Assembly: GCA_963850425.1 (NCBI GenBank)
Contig: CAWKLF010000001.1
Coordinates: 310,001 to 374,000, forward strand
Direction: 5' to 3'
DNA length: 64,000 nt
From: Gp1-AA133 sp963850425
Lineage (GTDB): Bacteria; Acidobacteriota; Terriglobia; Terriglobales; Acidobacteriaceae
The notes beneath the pieces are model-generated. The model saw only the letters and a list, made by a program, of their open reading frames with translations. It was not told the origin of the DNA and did not search any database. Each line of letters opens with the position of its first letter. Position 1 is the stretch's first letter. Positions 34,692-43,067 of the stretch are shown here, piece after piece. The position numbers and the translations under genes were made by a program.

Positions 34692-35492
34692 ATGCTGGTT
34701 GATCTGGTAACGATTTTTCCGGACTTCTTTCGCGGGCCGCTGGACTACGGAATTCTTCGGCGGGCCCGGGAAGCTGGACTTGTTGAAGTAAGAGTCCACG
34801 ACTTGCGGGAGTATACCCGCGACAAGCATCGCACGGTGGATGACCGCCCATTTGGCGGCGGCGAAGGCATGGTGCTGAAGCCGGAACCGATCTTTGAATG
34901 TATTGAGAAGCTGAACGTAGCGCCGCGCGACGAACGCGTCGGGAAGAGGGCTAAGCAGTCAGTGATCTTGCTCTCCGCGCAGGGTCGGCGGCTCGATCAG
35001 GGGCTGGCTCAGGAACTAGCCGGGCTGGAGCGTATCGTGCTGATCTGCGGGCGGTACGAGGGAGTGGATGAGCGCGTGAGCGAGCATCTGGCGGATCGGG
35101 AGATTTCGATTGGCGACTACGTGCTAAGCGGTGGAGAACTGGGTGCGGCGGTGATCGTGGATGTGGTCACCAGGCTGATTCCGGGGGCGGTTGGTAATGA
35201 GGCTTCCACGCGGCAGGAGTCATTTACAACTTCGTCTGAAGTCGTGGCAGGCGATGCTCCAAGTTCAACCTGCGTTTCCGGGGGGTTGCTCGATTACCCG
35301 CATTACACGCGGCCTGCCGAGTTTCGCGGGATGGCAGTGCCGGAAGTGCTGATGAACGGCAACCATGACGAGATTCGGCGGTGGCGACACAAGATGGCGC
35401 TGGAGAAAACCTTGCGGAACCGGCCGGATTTGATTGATGCATCGGTGCTCAGCGAGGAAGACCGGGAGTTGCTGGCGAAGGGTCTGGGGTAG
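34692..35492 (+). CDS. trmD: tRNA (guanine-N1)-methyltransferase TrmD
   Basis: A 266-aa SPOUT-family enzyme that makes m1G37 in tRNAs reading CNN codons, preventing frameshifts. Motifs: FRGPLDYGILRRAREAGLV, RPFGGGEGMVLKPEP, ICGRYEGVDERVSEHLADRE, SIGDYVLSGGELGA and the end of the knotted core. The loop that leads to GLLDYPHYTRP is lengthened by about 17 residues (TSSEVVAGDAPSSTCVSGG region). ATG 34692, at the edge of the AATTGGG repeat. Operon member. Confidence 0.96.
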   Translation: MLVDLVTIFPDFFRGPLDYGILRRAREAGLVEVRVHDLREYTRDKHRTVDDRPFGGGEGMVLKPEPIFECIEKLNVAPRDERVGKRAKQSVILLSAQGRRLDQGLAQELAGLERIVLICGRYEGVDERVSEHLADREISIGDYVLSGGELGAAVIVDVVTRLIPGAVGNEASTRQESFTTSSEVVAGDAPSSTCVSGGLLDYPHYTRPAEFRGMAVPEVLMNGNHDEIRRWRHKMALEKTLRNRPDLIDASVLSEEDRELLAKGLG

Positions 35493-35551
35493 CGTCCTGA
35501 GGCTTTGTGGAATTCTACCCTCGGCCAGCGGCGGTGCAGGCTAGGTGCACA

Positions 35552-35577
35552 GGTCCTTCGCTTCGCTCAGGATGACA
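35552..35577 (+). repeat. Short CTTCGCTCAGGATGACA repeat
   Basis: One short copy of the family ending in CTCAGGATGACA between trmD and rplS; longer copies lie at 24253, 37145 and 41157. Confidence 0.6.
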
Positions 35578-35666
35578 AGCTTATTTTGGGCATCGAGAGT
35601 ACGAGAAATTGCGAGATAGCAGATACTCAGCAAGGAATAGACGAGATATTCACTAAGGAAACCGAC

Positions 35667-36041
35667 ATGTCGAACCTCATCATTGAAAAACTGCTGGCGA
35701 AAACCAAGCGGACCGATTTGCCGGAATTTGTTCCCGGCGACACCATTCGAGTGCACGTAAAGATTCGCGAAGGCGACAAGGAGCGCGTGCAAGCCTTTGA
35801 AGGCGTCGTCATTTCGCAGGCCAAAGGGCCGCAGGCCAGCTTCACCGTGAGGAAGATCAGCTTCGGACAGGGCGTGGAGCGCATTTTCCCGGTGAATTCC
35901 AAGGTCATTGACCGGGTGGAGTTGCTGCGGTCATCGAAGGTGCGGCGCGCGAAGCTTTATTACCTGCGCGCGTTGAAGGGCAAGGCAGCTCGCTTGAAGG
36001 ACGTGGATCGTGAGCATGCGACGCCTGCGGCGACGAAATAG
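35667..36041 (+). CDS. rplS: 50S ribosomal protein L19
   Basis: A 124-aa ribosomal protein at the 30S-50S interface. It shows the L19 pattern PGDTIRVHVKIREGDKERVQ, FEGVVISQAKG, FTVRKISFGQGVERIFP and KVRRAKLYYLRALKGKAARL. The ATG at 35667 with AAGGAAACCGAC upstream is preferred to the longer frame. End of the rpsP block, separated from trmD by about 170 bases with a repeat. Confidence 0.97.
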   Translation: MSNLIIEKLLAKTKRTDLPEFVPGDTIRVHVKIREGDKERVQAFEGVVISQAKGPQASFTVRKISFGQGVERIFPVNSKVIDRVELLRSSKVRRAKLYYLRALKGKAARLKDVDREHATPAATK

Positions 36042-36126
36042 TTGCGTTGCATTGATGCGGGCGCAGAGGTCTCTGTGCAGTGATGATGCCTCGTTCGAGT
36101 AGATCGTGTTCGTGGATTTCGAATCG

Positions 36127-36891
36127 CTAATTGTTTGAACCGGCCGAACTTGCCTTGTGCTTGTCGGCCTTTTCTTTTGATTTTTCCCCCGTCTCCAGTT
36201 TCCGCAGCAAGTGCTGCAGGATCGCTCGATCGCCCTTGCGCACCTCGCGGAATTCAATTCCGAGGCCAACGTCGAGCGCGGCATGCCTCACCTGTCCTTT
36301 GAAGGCCAGATCGTAGTTGGCGACGTTCAGGACGAGTTTCAGATCCGTTCCCGGCAGCAGCAGGCTTTTGGTGGTCACCAGACACCCAACCTCGGAAACA
36401 TCTTTCAACATTCCGTCGAGATGCGCGGAACTGGGACCTTTGTGGAGCAACTCTACGGAGCCGCCAGCTCCAAAGCGCTGGAAGCGACGGCGGTTTCCTG
36501 CCTCGCCTGACCTCGACGAAGGACGTCGAGCGTCACGGACCACCGATTCGTAAATCTGCTCCATATCGCCCAATTCGGCTGACCAAAGGGTCTTCTCGGC
36601 CTCCACACACTGGATTCCGACTAGTCCCTGCAGATGGGTGGTGGCTTCGCCAATCCAGACGACGCGGCAGAAGGCCTTGCTGCGGCCGCGCTCGATGGTG
36701 ACGATCTCGCCCGCTTCTTTCACGCAGCGCAGACCGGTCAGGCGGGCTCCGTGCGCAGAGATGTCGTAGGTGCATGCCATCTCAAGACGCGGCTTGGAGT
36801 CAGAGTCGTAGTAGGTAACTCGAACCGGTAGGGCAACAGAAATGCGCTTGTCGGCTCGATCGACAGCTTCCTTCAGGTTGGATTGCTTCAC
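36127..36891 (-). CDS. Tandem PilZ-domain protein, predicted c-di-GMP receptor
   Basis: A 254-aa cytosolic protein of two PilZ domains. The first (about residues 13-115) has RADKR (RxxxR) and YDISAHGARL (DxSxxG). The second (about residues 130-230) has RRFQR and KDVSEVGCLV. Both therefore retain the c-di-GMP-binding signatures. It has no output domain beyond a charged tail (KLETGEKSKEKADKHKAS), so it likely works by protein contact. Convergent with rplS, divergent from rnhB. Confidence 0.86.
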   Translation of the reverse strand: MKQSNLKEAVDRADKRISVALPVRVTYYDSDSKPRLEMACTYDISAHGARLTGLRCVKEAGEIVTIERGRSKAFCRVVWIGEATTHLQGLVGIQCVEAEKTLWSAELGDMEQIYESVVRDARRPSSRSGEAGNRRRFQRFGAGGSVELLHKGPSSAHLDGMLKDVSEVGCLVTTKSLLLPGTDLKLVLNVANYDLAFKGQVRHAALDVGLGIEFREVRKGDRAILQHLLRKLETGEKSKEKADKHKASSAGSNN

Positions 36892-37311
36892 TGATTAAAT
36901 CCCGAGTGCGTTGGTGTCAGGGGCAGGTGCGCCCTCCGGGGGGTGAGGAAGAGAGTAGCAAGTAGTCGGGGCACCTACAACATACGGCAGTACCCATACT
37001 ACGGATTACCGTTGCGCCAGGGCGGATGGTGCTAATGTGCTATTGAGAAATAGTTCGCTTTTTCAGGCGGGGGTCGGGACGTTACGTTCTATGGGGTTGT
37101 GAAGAATCTCATGTGGCACGGGCACGGCCGCACAACGCGGAATCCCCTTCGGTTTGGCTCAGGGTAGGGTTTCGACTGTGTTCAGCTTCGCCTCACTTCG
37201 CCCGGGATGACAATTCTTAAGGATCGCCCTGCTGAAAACAGCTATCCCAGATTTTTAAGCTTTTGCTTGCACTTCCACAGCGGTGTCGGCGAACATTCTT
37301 TAACTATCTTT
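36892..37311. repeat. Spacer with a GGATGACA-type repeat upstream of rnhB
   Basis: About 420 bases. A CCCTTCGG...CACTTCGCCCGGGATGACAAT copy lies at 37145-37212. The rest presumably includes the PilZ gene promoter on the minus strand and the rnhB leader; no clear hexamers seen. Confidence 0.5.
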
Positions 37312-38058
37312 GTGACAATCAAAATCAAGTCCGCGAAACTCTCTGCGTCGGCGGCGAAGCTGCGGCTGCTGAAGCGGCTGCGCTGCACGCTGCGTTACGA
37401 GAAGAAAGCTTGGGAATCGGGTGCGCGGCTGGTGGCCGGCGTCGATGAAGTCGGGCGCGGGTCTCTGTTTGGGGCTGTGGTGGCAGGCGCGGTCATTCTT
37501 GATCCGGGGTACCGGATTCGCGGGCTGCGCGACTCGAAGCTTCTGCCTGCCGAAAGGCGTGAAGTGCTGGCGGAGCGGATCCGCGAGCATGCGATTGCAT
37601 GGGCGGTGGCGGCGGTGGACGCGGCACGCATCGATCAAATCAACATCTATCAGGCGTCGCGGGTGGCGATGCGCATGGCGGTGTCGCAACTCACCCCGGT
37701 AGCGGATTATCTGCTGATTGACGCTCTCAAGCTGGACTGCGAACAAGAACAGCGCGCCTTGATTCATGGCGACGCGCTCTCGGCATCGATCGCGGCGGCA
37801 TCGATTTTGGCGAAAGTAGAGCGGGACCGGATGATTTGCGCATGGGATCCCGTCTTCCCCGTGTACGGACTGGCTTCGAACAAAGGTTACAGCACTCCGC
37901 ATCACCTGGCAGCTTTGCGCGAACATGGACCGTCTCCGCTGCACCGCCAGTCATTCGCGCCGGTGTGGAACGCTCCCGTGCCGCAGGAGGTATTGAGCTT
38001 CATGCTGGAAGAGGCGGAGGCGGAGGCTGAGGCTATCGTTGAGCAAGTGGGAGCGTAG
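37312..38058 (+). CDS. rnhB: Ribonuclease HII
   Basis: A 248-aa enzyme removing RNA from RNA-DNA hybrids and single ribonucleotides in DNA. Catalytic Asp45-Glu46 lie in VAGVDEVGRGSLFGAVVAGA. LRDSKLLPAERREVLAERI, LIDALKL and SIAAASILAKVERDRMI complete the core. A frame open from 37207 crosses an intergenic repeat, so the GTG at 37312 is chosen. The protein then has a basic N-terminal helix (KSAKLSASAAKLRLLKRLR) before the usual start of the fold, and an acidic C-terminal tail. Confidence 0.93.
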   Translation: MTIKIKSAKLSASAAKLRLLKRLRCTLRYEKKAWESGARLVAGVDEVGRGSLFGAVVAGAVILDPGYRIRGLRDSKLLPAERREVLAERIREHAIAWAVAAVDAARIDQINIYQASRVAMRMAVSQLTPVADYLLIDALKLDCEQEQRALIHGDALSASIAAASILAKVERDRMICAWDPVFPVYGLASNKGYSTPHHLAALREHGPSPLHRQSFAPVWNAPVPQEVLSFMLEEAEAEAEAIVEQVGA

Positions 38059-38063
38059 GCAGC

Positions 38064-38146
38064 GAGAAGCTTCGAGCTAGGGGCTAAGAGCTTCCAACAG
38101 ACCCGCGAGCCCCGAGCTATTAGCTACGAGCCTCGAGCTACCGGCA
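38064..38146. repeat. GAGCTA-rich word repeats after rnhB
   Basis: Recurring units such as CTTCGAGCTA, CCCGAGCTATTAGCTA and CCTCGAGCTACC in a spacer between rnhB and the PIG-L gene. Confidence 0.5.
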
Positions 38147-38240
38147 CTGCGAGGAATGGGGTTGCCTTGGCGCGCCGCTGTGAAATCGAGCGTGGTTGGC
38201 AGTGGATCGCAGTTGACCGCTCGTAGCTTAGAATCTCTCC

Positions 38241-38987
38241 ATGCCTCGCATACTCTGCGTCACTGCACATCCAGACGACGAAGCGGCGGCGTTTGGCGGG
38301 ACACTACGGCTCTACCATGATCGCGGTGCGGAGATTTATCTGATTTGCCTTACGCCGGGTCAGGCCGCCACTCATCGGGGAACAGCAAAGAATGATCAAG
38401 AGCTGGCCACCATTCGGAGGAAGGAACTGGCGGCGTCTTGCGAGATCCTGGGGATCGACCGCTGGGAAGTGCTCAATTACGCGGATGGCCAACTGCACCG
38501 AGTCGATCTGCAGAAGGCCGTCGGAGACCTGGTGCGACATATTCGGGAGTTCCGCCCGCATATCGTGCTGACATTTGGTCCGGAGGGAGGCGTTACGGGG
38601 CATACCGATCACACCATGGTGTCGGTATTCGCGACGCTGGCCTACGAGTGGGCGGCACGAAACAACCGCTACGCGGATCAGCTCATTGATGGAGTGGAAC
38701 CGCATCGTGCGCAGAAGCTTTACCATGCGACCGCGAACTTCGTGCTGCCGGACCGGCCGCCAACCGCGCCTCCACCAATTACGACCGTGATTGAGGTCGG
38801 CGAGTTAGTGAAGACGAAGATTGAGGCTTTTGCTGCGCATACCACGCAGGCGCCAGTATTCCCTCTGGTGAGGGACACGATTTTGTCGCGCGGGCCGCAG
38901 GAAGTGTTTCATCTGGCGGCGATGTCGCAACCCGGCAAGCTCAGTCTCGAAACTGATTTGTTTGCCGGAGTGAACGTCGAGGAATAG
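38241..38987 (+). CDS. PIG-L/LmbE family zinc deacetylase
   Basis: A 248-aa protein with the N-terminal zinc motif AHPDDE (residues 9-14) and the third ligand in GVTGHTDHTMVS. These enzymes remove N-acetyl groups from GlcNAc-containing substrates such as bacillithiol precursor GlcNAc-malate, or lincomycin and teicoplanin intermediates. The substrate is not predictable here; bshA and bshC are not nearby, so I do not call it BshB. ATG 38241. Convergent with the M61 gene, 55 bases apart. Confidence 0.88.
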   Translation: MPRILCVTAHPDDEAAAFGGTLRLYHDRGAEIYLICLTPGQAATHRGTAKNDQELATIRRKELAASCEILGIDRWEVLNYADGQLHRVDLQKAVGDLVRHIREFRPHIVLTFGPEGGVTGHTDHTMVSVFATLAYEWAARNNRYADQLIDGVEPHRAQKLYHATANFVLPDRPPTAPPPITTVIEVGELVKTKIEAFAAHTTQAPVFPLVRDTILSRGPQEVFHLAAMSQPGKLSLETDLFAGVNVEE

Positions 38988-39042
38988 CCGCAGGAAGCGC
39001 GCAGCTCCCGCATACGCACTTCATCGACCCGCCGCCCTATCT

Positions 39043-40917
39043 TTATTTTGCTTTCAGGATGTCCGCCATCAGGTCTGGCTTGCTTTCGTCGCGCACCAGG
39101 CGCGGATACTTTTCGCCGTCGTGGTAGTTCAACTTGAAAGTCTTGTAGTAGTCGGTGTTCTCGACCAGCAACTCGATCGGGTCGGTGGCGCCTTTGGCAC
39201 CTTTGATCGCATCGTGCAGGACCTCGGCTGAGAAGCGCCGGCCGTTTACGGCGACGATCTTCATGCCGGGCCCTATACCGGCTTTAGAAGCCATCATGCC
39301 TTCGATGGCGTCGATGACGGAGCCGTCTTCGCGGAGGCGCAGTCCGACGGTGTAGACCTCTCGCACCTGGGCGTCTTCGCGTTCATCGCTGCGATAGTAG
39401 TCGGTGGGAGTTTCATCATAGGTAAGCTTCCACCCTGTCTGTTCGATTCCGCCAAGAGGCGCGCCCGGGCCGTGATTGGTCAGGCGCTCGGTCCAGAAGC
39501 CTGACCAGTCGTAGGAGACCACCTGGTTCAGAGTCTTGACGACATCTTCAAAGGTGTATGGCTTCACTACGGGAGCGCCGCCGGGAGCGCCGTGAAAGAG
39601 TTTGCAGAAATCGTCGAGCGACTTCTTGCCCTGGGATTGCTGGCGGATGATGGCGTCGGCCCACATCCAGTTCAGTGTGTCTTCATCGTAAAAGTCGGTG
39701 GAGCGGCGCCAGGAATACCAGGTTTTGGGCGTGAAGTAGAGTTGGGGCGCGGCGTCGGCGGTGTCCTGCAAGTTGCGCCAAGTGCGGCCGGGAAGATGGT
39801 CGAGGTCGGCAGCCACGCCGGCGAGGTATTCGCGGTACTGATCTGGCGTCCAGAGGCCGCTGCGGGCGGTCAAAATGCTACCCAGGTACTCGGTTAAGCC
39901 TTCGTAAACCCAGAGCAGGTCGCCTTGCATGGGGACCTGGTAGTCGGGCGTGGCCAGGCCCGCGGGGCGGCGATACTTGCCATTCCAGCTATGCACGTAT
40001 TCGTGAGGAAGCAGGCTCGCGTCGAGTTTGCGATCCGTCTCATCGACTAAGCCGCGTTCGCCAACACGGCTATCGTCGGATTCGTGATGCTCGAGTCCGA
40101 AGTGGGCCACGTGATCGCTGAGCGTGTAGAGGAAATGGTAGTGCTGGTAATGCTGCGCGCCGAAAAGCGCTCCCGCCTGCGCGACAAGATTCTTGTAGTG
40201 ATCCCAAACCTCCTGCGGCGGCTCGAGGGCGGCGGCGCTGTCGGCGGCGACGTCTAGTTCCGCAGACGGCTGTCCGGTTGTGAGCGGCACCGCCTTCAGG
40301 TATTGGCCCGTGAGAACAGGAGAGTCGACCAGCATGGTGAGCGACACGGGGCTGAAATGAAGGTCGCCCCCGTTCGCATTGCTGACGGGAAGAGATGTGG
40401 CGTACTTCCATCCTTCGGGAATCCGGAGGCTGGCGGAGTAGGTGATGTCGTCGCTCTTCCACCCCTTGGGATAGAGCAGCACCTGGTTCCAGCTTAAGAT
40501 GAGAAGCTTGTCGGTAGCCGAGGAGCCGGCAGAAAATCCCCCGACCAGATTCGCCGGTTCGAGGTAGTCGAGGTCAGCGAGCACCTCGTTCTGTCCAGCG
40601 GGAACTTCGACGTTGATGGTCCAGCCATCGAGAAGGTCACGGCGCCACTTTAAAGGCTTTCCGCCGGCCGAGAATGCCAGTCCGCTGAGATCGATGACTG
40701 GGCCGTCCGGGGCGTGCTCGCCGGGAATCCACTTGGGGTAATACAGCGTGAGGGTGCCCGGGGTCGCCGGAATGCGCAACTTCGCATGGATGATTTTGCG
40801 CGGGGCTTCCGTGGCATCGACTGCAATAGAGACGGTTGGACCGGCGGCGAAGGATCGCAGTGCAGACAGAATCAAAACGGCGATTGCAGGCACAACACGA
40901 CCTCGGAAAGAGGACAT
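39043..40917 (-). CDS. M61 family (glycyl aminopeptidase-like) metallopeptidase with PDZ domain
   Basis: A 624-aa exported zinc peptidase. ATG 40915-40917 has AAGGAG upstream and gives a signal peptide ending near SFAAGPT. Zinc motif HEYVH at residues 305-309 continues with SWNGKYRRP, equivalent to HExxHxWNVKRxRP of M61. The DLLWVYEGLTEYLG segment supplies the third ligand Glu. A C-terminal PDZ domain (about residues 530-600) contains GMMASKAGIGPGMKIVAVNG. Probably periplasmic. Monocistronic. Confidence 0.92.
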   Translation of the reverse strand: MSSFRGRVVPAIAVLILSALRSFAAGPTVSIAVDATEAPRKIIHAKLRIPATPGTLTLYYPKWIPGEHAPDGPVIDLSGLAFSAGGKPLKWRRDLLDGWTINVEVPAGQNEVLADLDYLEPANLVGGFSAGSSATDKLLILSWNQVLLYPKGWKSDDITYSASLRIPEGWKYATSLPVSNANGGDLHFSPVSLTMLVDSPVLTGQYLKAVPLTTGQPSAELDVAADSAAALEPPQEVWDHYKNLVAQAGALFGAQHYQHYHFLYTLSDHVAHFGLEHHESDDSRVGERGLVDETDRKLDASLLPHEYVHSWNGKYRRPAGLATPDYQVPMQGDLLWVYEGLTEYLGSILTARSGLWTPDQYREYLAGVAADLDHLPGRTWRNLQDTADAAPQLYFTPKTWYSWRRSTDFYDEDTLNWMWADAIIRQQSQGKKSLDDFCKLFHGAPGGAPVVKPYTFEDVVKTLNQVVSYDWSGFWTERLTNHGPGAPLGGIEQTGWKLTYDETPTDYYRSDEREDAQVREVYTVGLRLREDGSVIDAIEGMMASKAGIGPGMKIVAVNGRRFSAEVLHDAIKGAKGATDPIELLVENTDYYKTFKLNYHDGEKYPRLVRDESKPDLMADILKAK

Positions 40918-41331
40918 GCAGAAAGGCTCCTTGTGACCCCAAGCGATGCTCGGCGGAATCGCCGGCAAAGCGATGAATATATCAGGTGGCAGGTCTCAGG
41001 TGGCAGGTCTCAGGCGAATGAGCACCGTCGGGTTTGGGCCTAACTTCGGAGTTGTGGTGAAAGTCGGTAGAATCGGAAGGTGACGCGAGCACGGCGTGTC
41101 TCTTCTGCTCGACGCGCAAATGCCTTGTAGGCTCGGGGCGCCGACCGGGAATGCGGGGTCCCTCGACTACATTCGGCTGTCGCCTCACTTCGCTCGGGAT
41201 GACAATTTCTATGCGCCTCACTTTGGTCGGGATGACAATTTCTACCTCCCTACGCTCGGGATGACAATCTTTAGAGAAGACAATTTTGAGGCAGGACTGA
41301 CAGTGTTCCTCGCGTCCTTTATCATCCATCC
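40918..41331. repeat. Spacer with tandem and GGATGACA-type repeats upstream of tmk
   Basis: Two and a third copies of a 14-base unit TCAGGTGGCAGGTC at 40982-41014. From 41157 to 41270 three successive copies of a CGCTCGGGATGACAAT unit occur, the longest array of this family in the window. The remaining spacer shows no gene. Confidence 0.7.
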
Positions 41332-42015
41332 GTGTCCAATTCACATCGCGGGAAGTTCATAACGTTTGAAGGGCTGGACGGAACGGGCAAAAGCACGCAG
41401 ATTGAGAAACTGGCGAAGGCTTTGCGCGCTCGGGGCGTCTCGGTGGTAGTGACGCGGGAACCGGGGGGCACGGAGACCGGGGAGAAGATTCGTGACGTGA
41501 TTTTGCATTCGGGAACGACAGGACTTTCTCCGATGGCGGAAATGGCTTTGATGTTTGCTTCGCGAGCGCAGCATATTCGCGAGGTGATCGAGCCGGCGGT
41601 GGCGGAGGGGAAGACTGTGCTCTGCGACCGTTTCACGGATTCGACCGAAGCCTACCAAGGCGCGGGGCGAAAACTGGGAAGCAAGGCAGTGCTCGAACTG
41701 CATCGCATCCTGTGCGACGACCTGCAGCCGGATTTGACGATACTGATGGACTCCGATGTCGCGCGCAGCGTCGAACGCGCGCGACGGCGTAACCAGAGAT
41801 CTTCAAAGAACGGGCGCAACCAGAAAGATGAGAATCGCTTCGAGCAGGAGAATCGTACGTTCTTCGGGCGTGTGCGCCAGGGATACCTGGCCATCGCCAA
41901 GCGGGAAGCCGAGCGGGTGGCGGTGATCGATGCGCGGGGAACACCGTCGCAGACACATGCGAAGATACTGGAAGTGGTGCTGCGCCGGCTCCGGTTGCCC
42001 GCCAAGGCTTCGTGA
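41332..42015 (+). CDS. tmk: Thymidylate kinase
   Basis: A 227-aa P-loop enzyme that phosphorylates dTMP to dTDP. Walker A GLDGTGKST at residues 14-22, the DRF motif in VLCDRFTDSTEAYQGAGR, and the preceding TREPGGTETGEKIRD are diagnostic. GTG start at 41332. The LID region (SVERARRRNQRSSKNGR) is more basic than usual. Upstream of holB with the MBL gene in between; tmk-holB proximity is common. Confidence 0.95.
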   Translation: MSNSHRGKFITFEGLDGTGKSTQIEKLAKALRARGVSVVVTREPGGTETGEKIRDVILHSGTTGLSPMAEMALMFASRAQHIREVIEPAVAEGKTVLCDRFTDSTEAYQGAGRKLGSKAVLELHRILCDDLQPDLTILMDSDVARSVERARRRNQRSSKNGRNQKDENRFEQENRTFFGRVRQGYLAIAKREAERVAVIDARGTPSQTHAKILEVVLRRLRLPAKAS

Positions 42016-42047
42016 CAACCGCCTCACCAAAGATACAATTGACACTT

Positions 42048-43028
42048 ATGCGAAAGTTCAGTCTTTCACTGCTCTTCTTTCTTGCGCTCACCTTCTGCGT
42101 GCCTCAGGCAAAGGCGCAGGTGCCCGATCGACACGCGCACGCGCAGGTCAAGACGCTCAAGGTCACGATCCTCTCGACGATGCTGGCTGATCGAGGCATC
42201 GGGGAATGGGGATTCGCCGCGTTGGTGGAGAGCGACGGCCACCGCATTCTCGTCGATACCGGTGCGAGACCGGAAACGGTGCTCACGAATGCGCGCGAAC
42301 TGAACGTCGACCTCAGCGACGTGAAAGAAGTCATTCTCACGCACAATCACGACGATCATGTGGGCGGGCTGCTGACGTTGCGGCGCGAGTACATGAAGAA
42401 AAATCCAAGCGCGCTCTCGGTGGCACACGTCGGCAAGGGCATCTTCTATAGCCGCCCGGAAAGCGATGGAAAGGAGGGCAATCCCATGGTTGCCCTGCGC
42501 CAGGAATACGAGAGCACCGGCGGGAAGTTCATTGAGCATGATCAGGGGTCGGAAGTTTTTCCGGGCGCATGGCTCACCGGACCGGTGCCGCGCACCTACC
42601 CAGAGCGTAACTGGTCGGTTAAGGGGAAAGTGAAAACGCCCGAGGGGTTGGTCGAGGACACGCTCCCGGAGGATCAGTCTCTGATCCTCAATACTCCGAA
42701 GGGGCTGGTGATGGTTACCGGGTGCGGGCATGCGGGAGTGATAAACATTCTGACCTTCGCCGAGAAGGAATTTCCTGATACGCACGTTTATGCAGTGGTG
42801 GGAGGAGTGCATCTTTTTCCTGCAACCGACCAGCAGGTTGATTGGACCGCCGACAAGTTGAAAGGGTTCGGGCTGTCCTATCTCATGGGTGCGCACTGCA
42901 CGGGGATTGAGAGCGTTTACCAGATTCGCCAGCGGTTGGGGCTTTCGCGGCAATCCGCGGTGGTGGGCGCAGTAGGCGCGACGTTTGTGCTGGGCGAGGG
43001 CATTCACCCGGGACTGATCGCGCAGTAG
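42048..43028 (+). CDS. Exported metallo-beta-lactamase-fold hydrolase
   Basis: A 326-aa protein with a signal peptide (MRKFSLSLLFFLALTFC, ending near AKAQ). The MBL core carries THNHDDHVGG (His99, His101, Asp103, His104), TGCGHAGVINIL and VVGGVHLF, closest to the MJ0296/dihydropterin-type or Type II arylsulfatase-like MBL branch. The real substrate is unknown; being exported, it is unlikely to be the archaeal methanopterin enzyme. ATG 42048; the frame overlaps tmk slightly if started earlier. Confidence 0.86.
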   Translation: MRKFSLSLLFFLALTFCVPQAKAQVPDRHAHAQVKTLKVTILSTMLADRGIGEWGFAALVESDGHRILVDTGARPETVLTNARELNVDLSDVKEVILTHNHDDHVGGLLTLRREYMKKNPSALSVAHVGKGIFYSRPESDGKEGNPMVALRQEYESTGGKFIEHDQGSEVFPGAWLTGPVPRTYPERNWSVKGKVKTPEGLVEDTLPEDQSLILNTPKGLVMVTGCGHAGVINILTFAEKEFPDTHVYAVVGGVHLFPATDQQVDWTADKLKGFGLSYLMGAHCTGIESVYQIRQRLGLSRQSAVVGAVGATFVLGEGIHPGLIAQ

Positions 43029-43067
43029 GAGTTGCCCGAGCCACATTCGCATGTAAGCTTGTGACCC

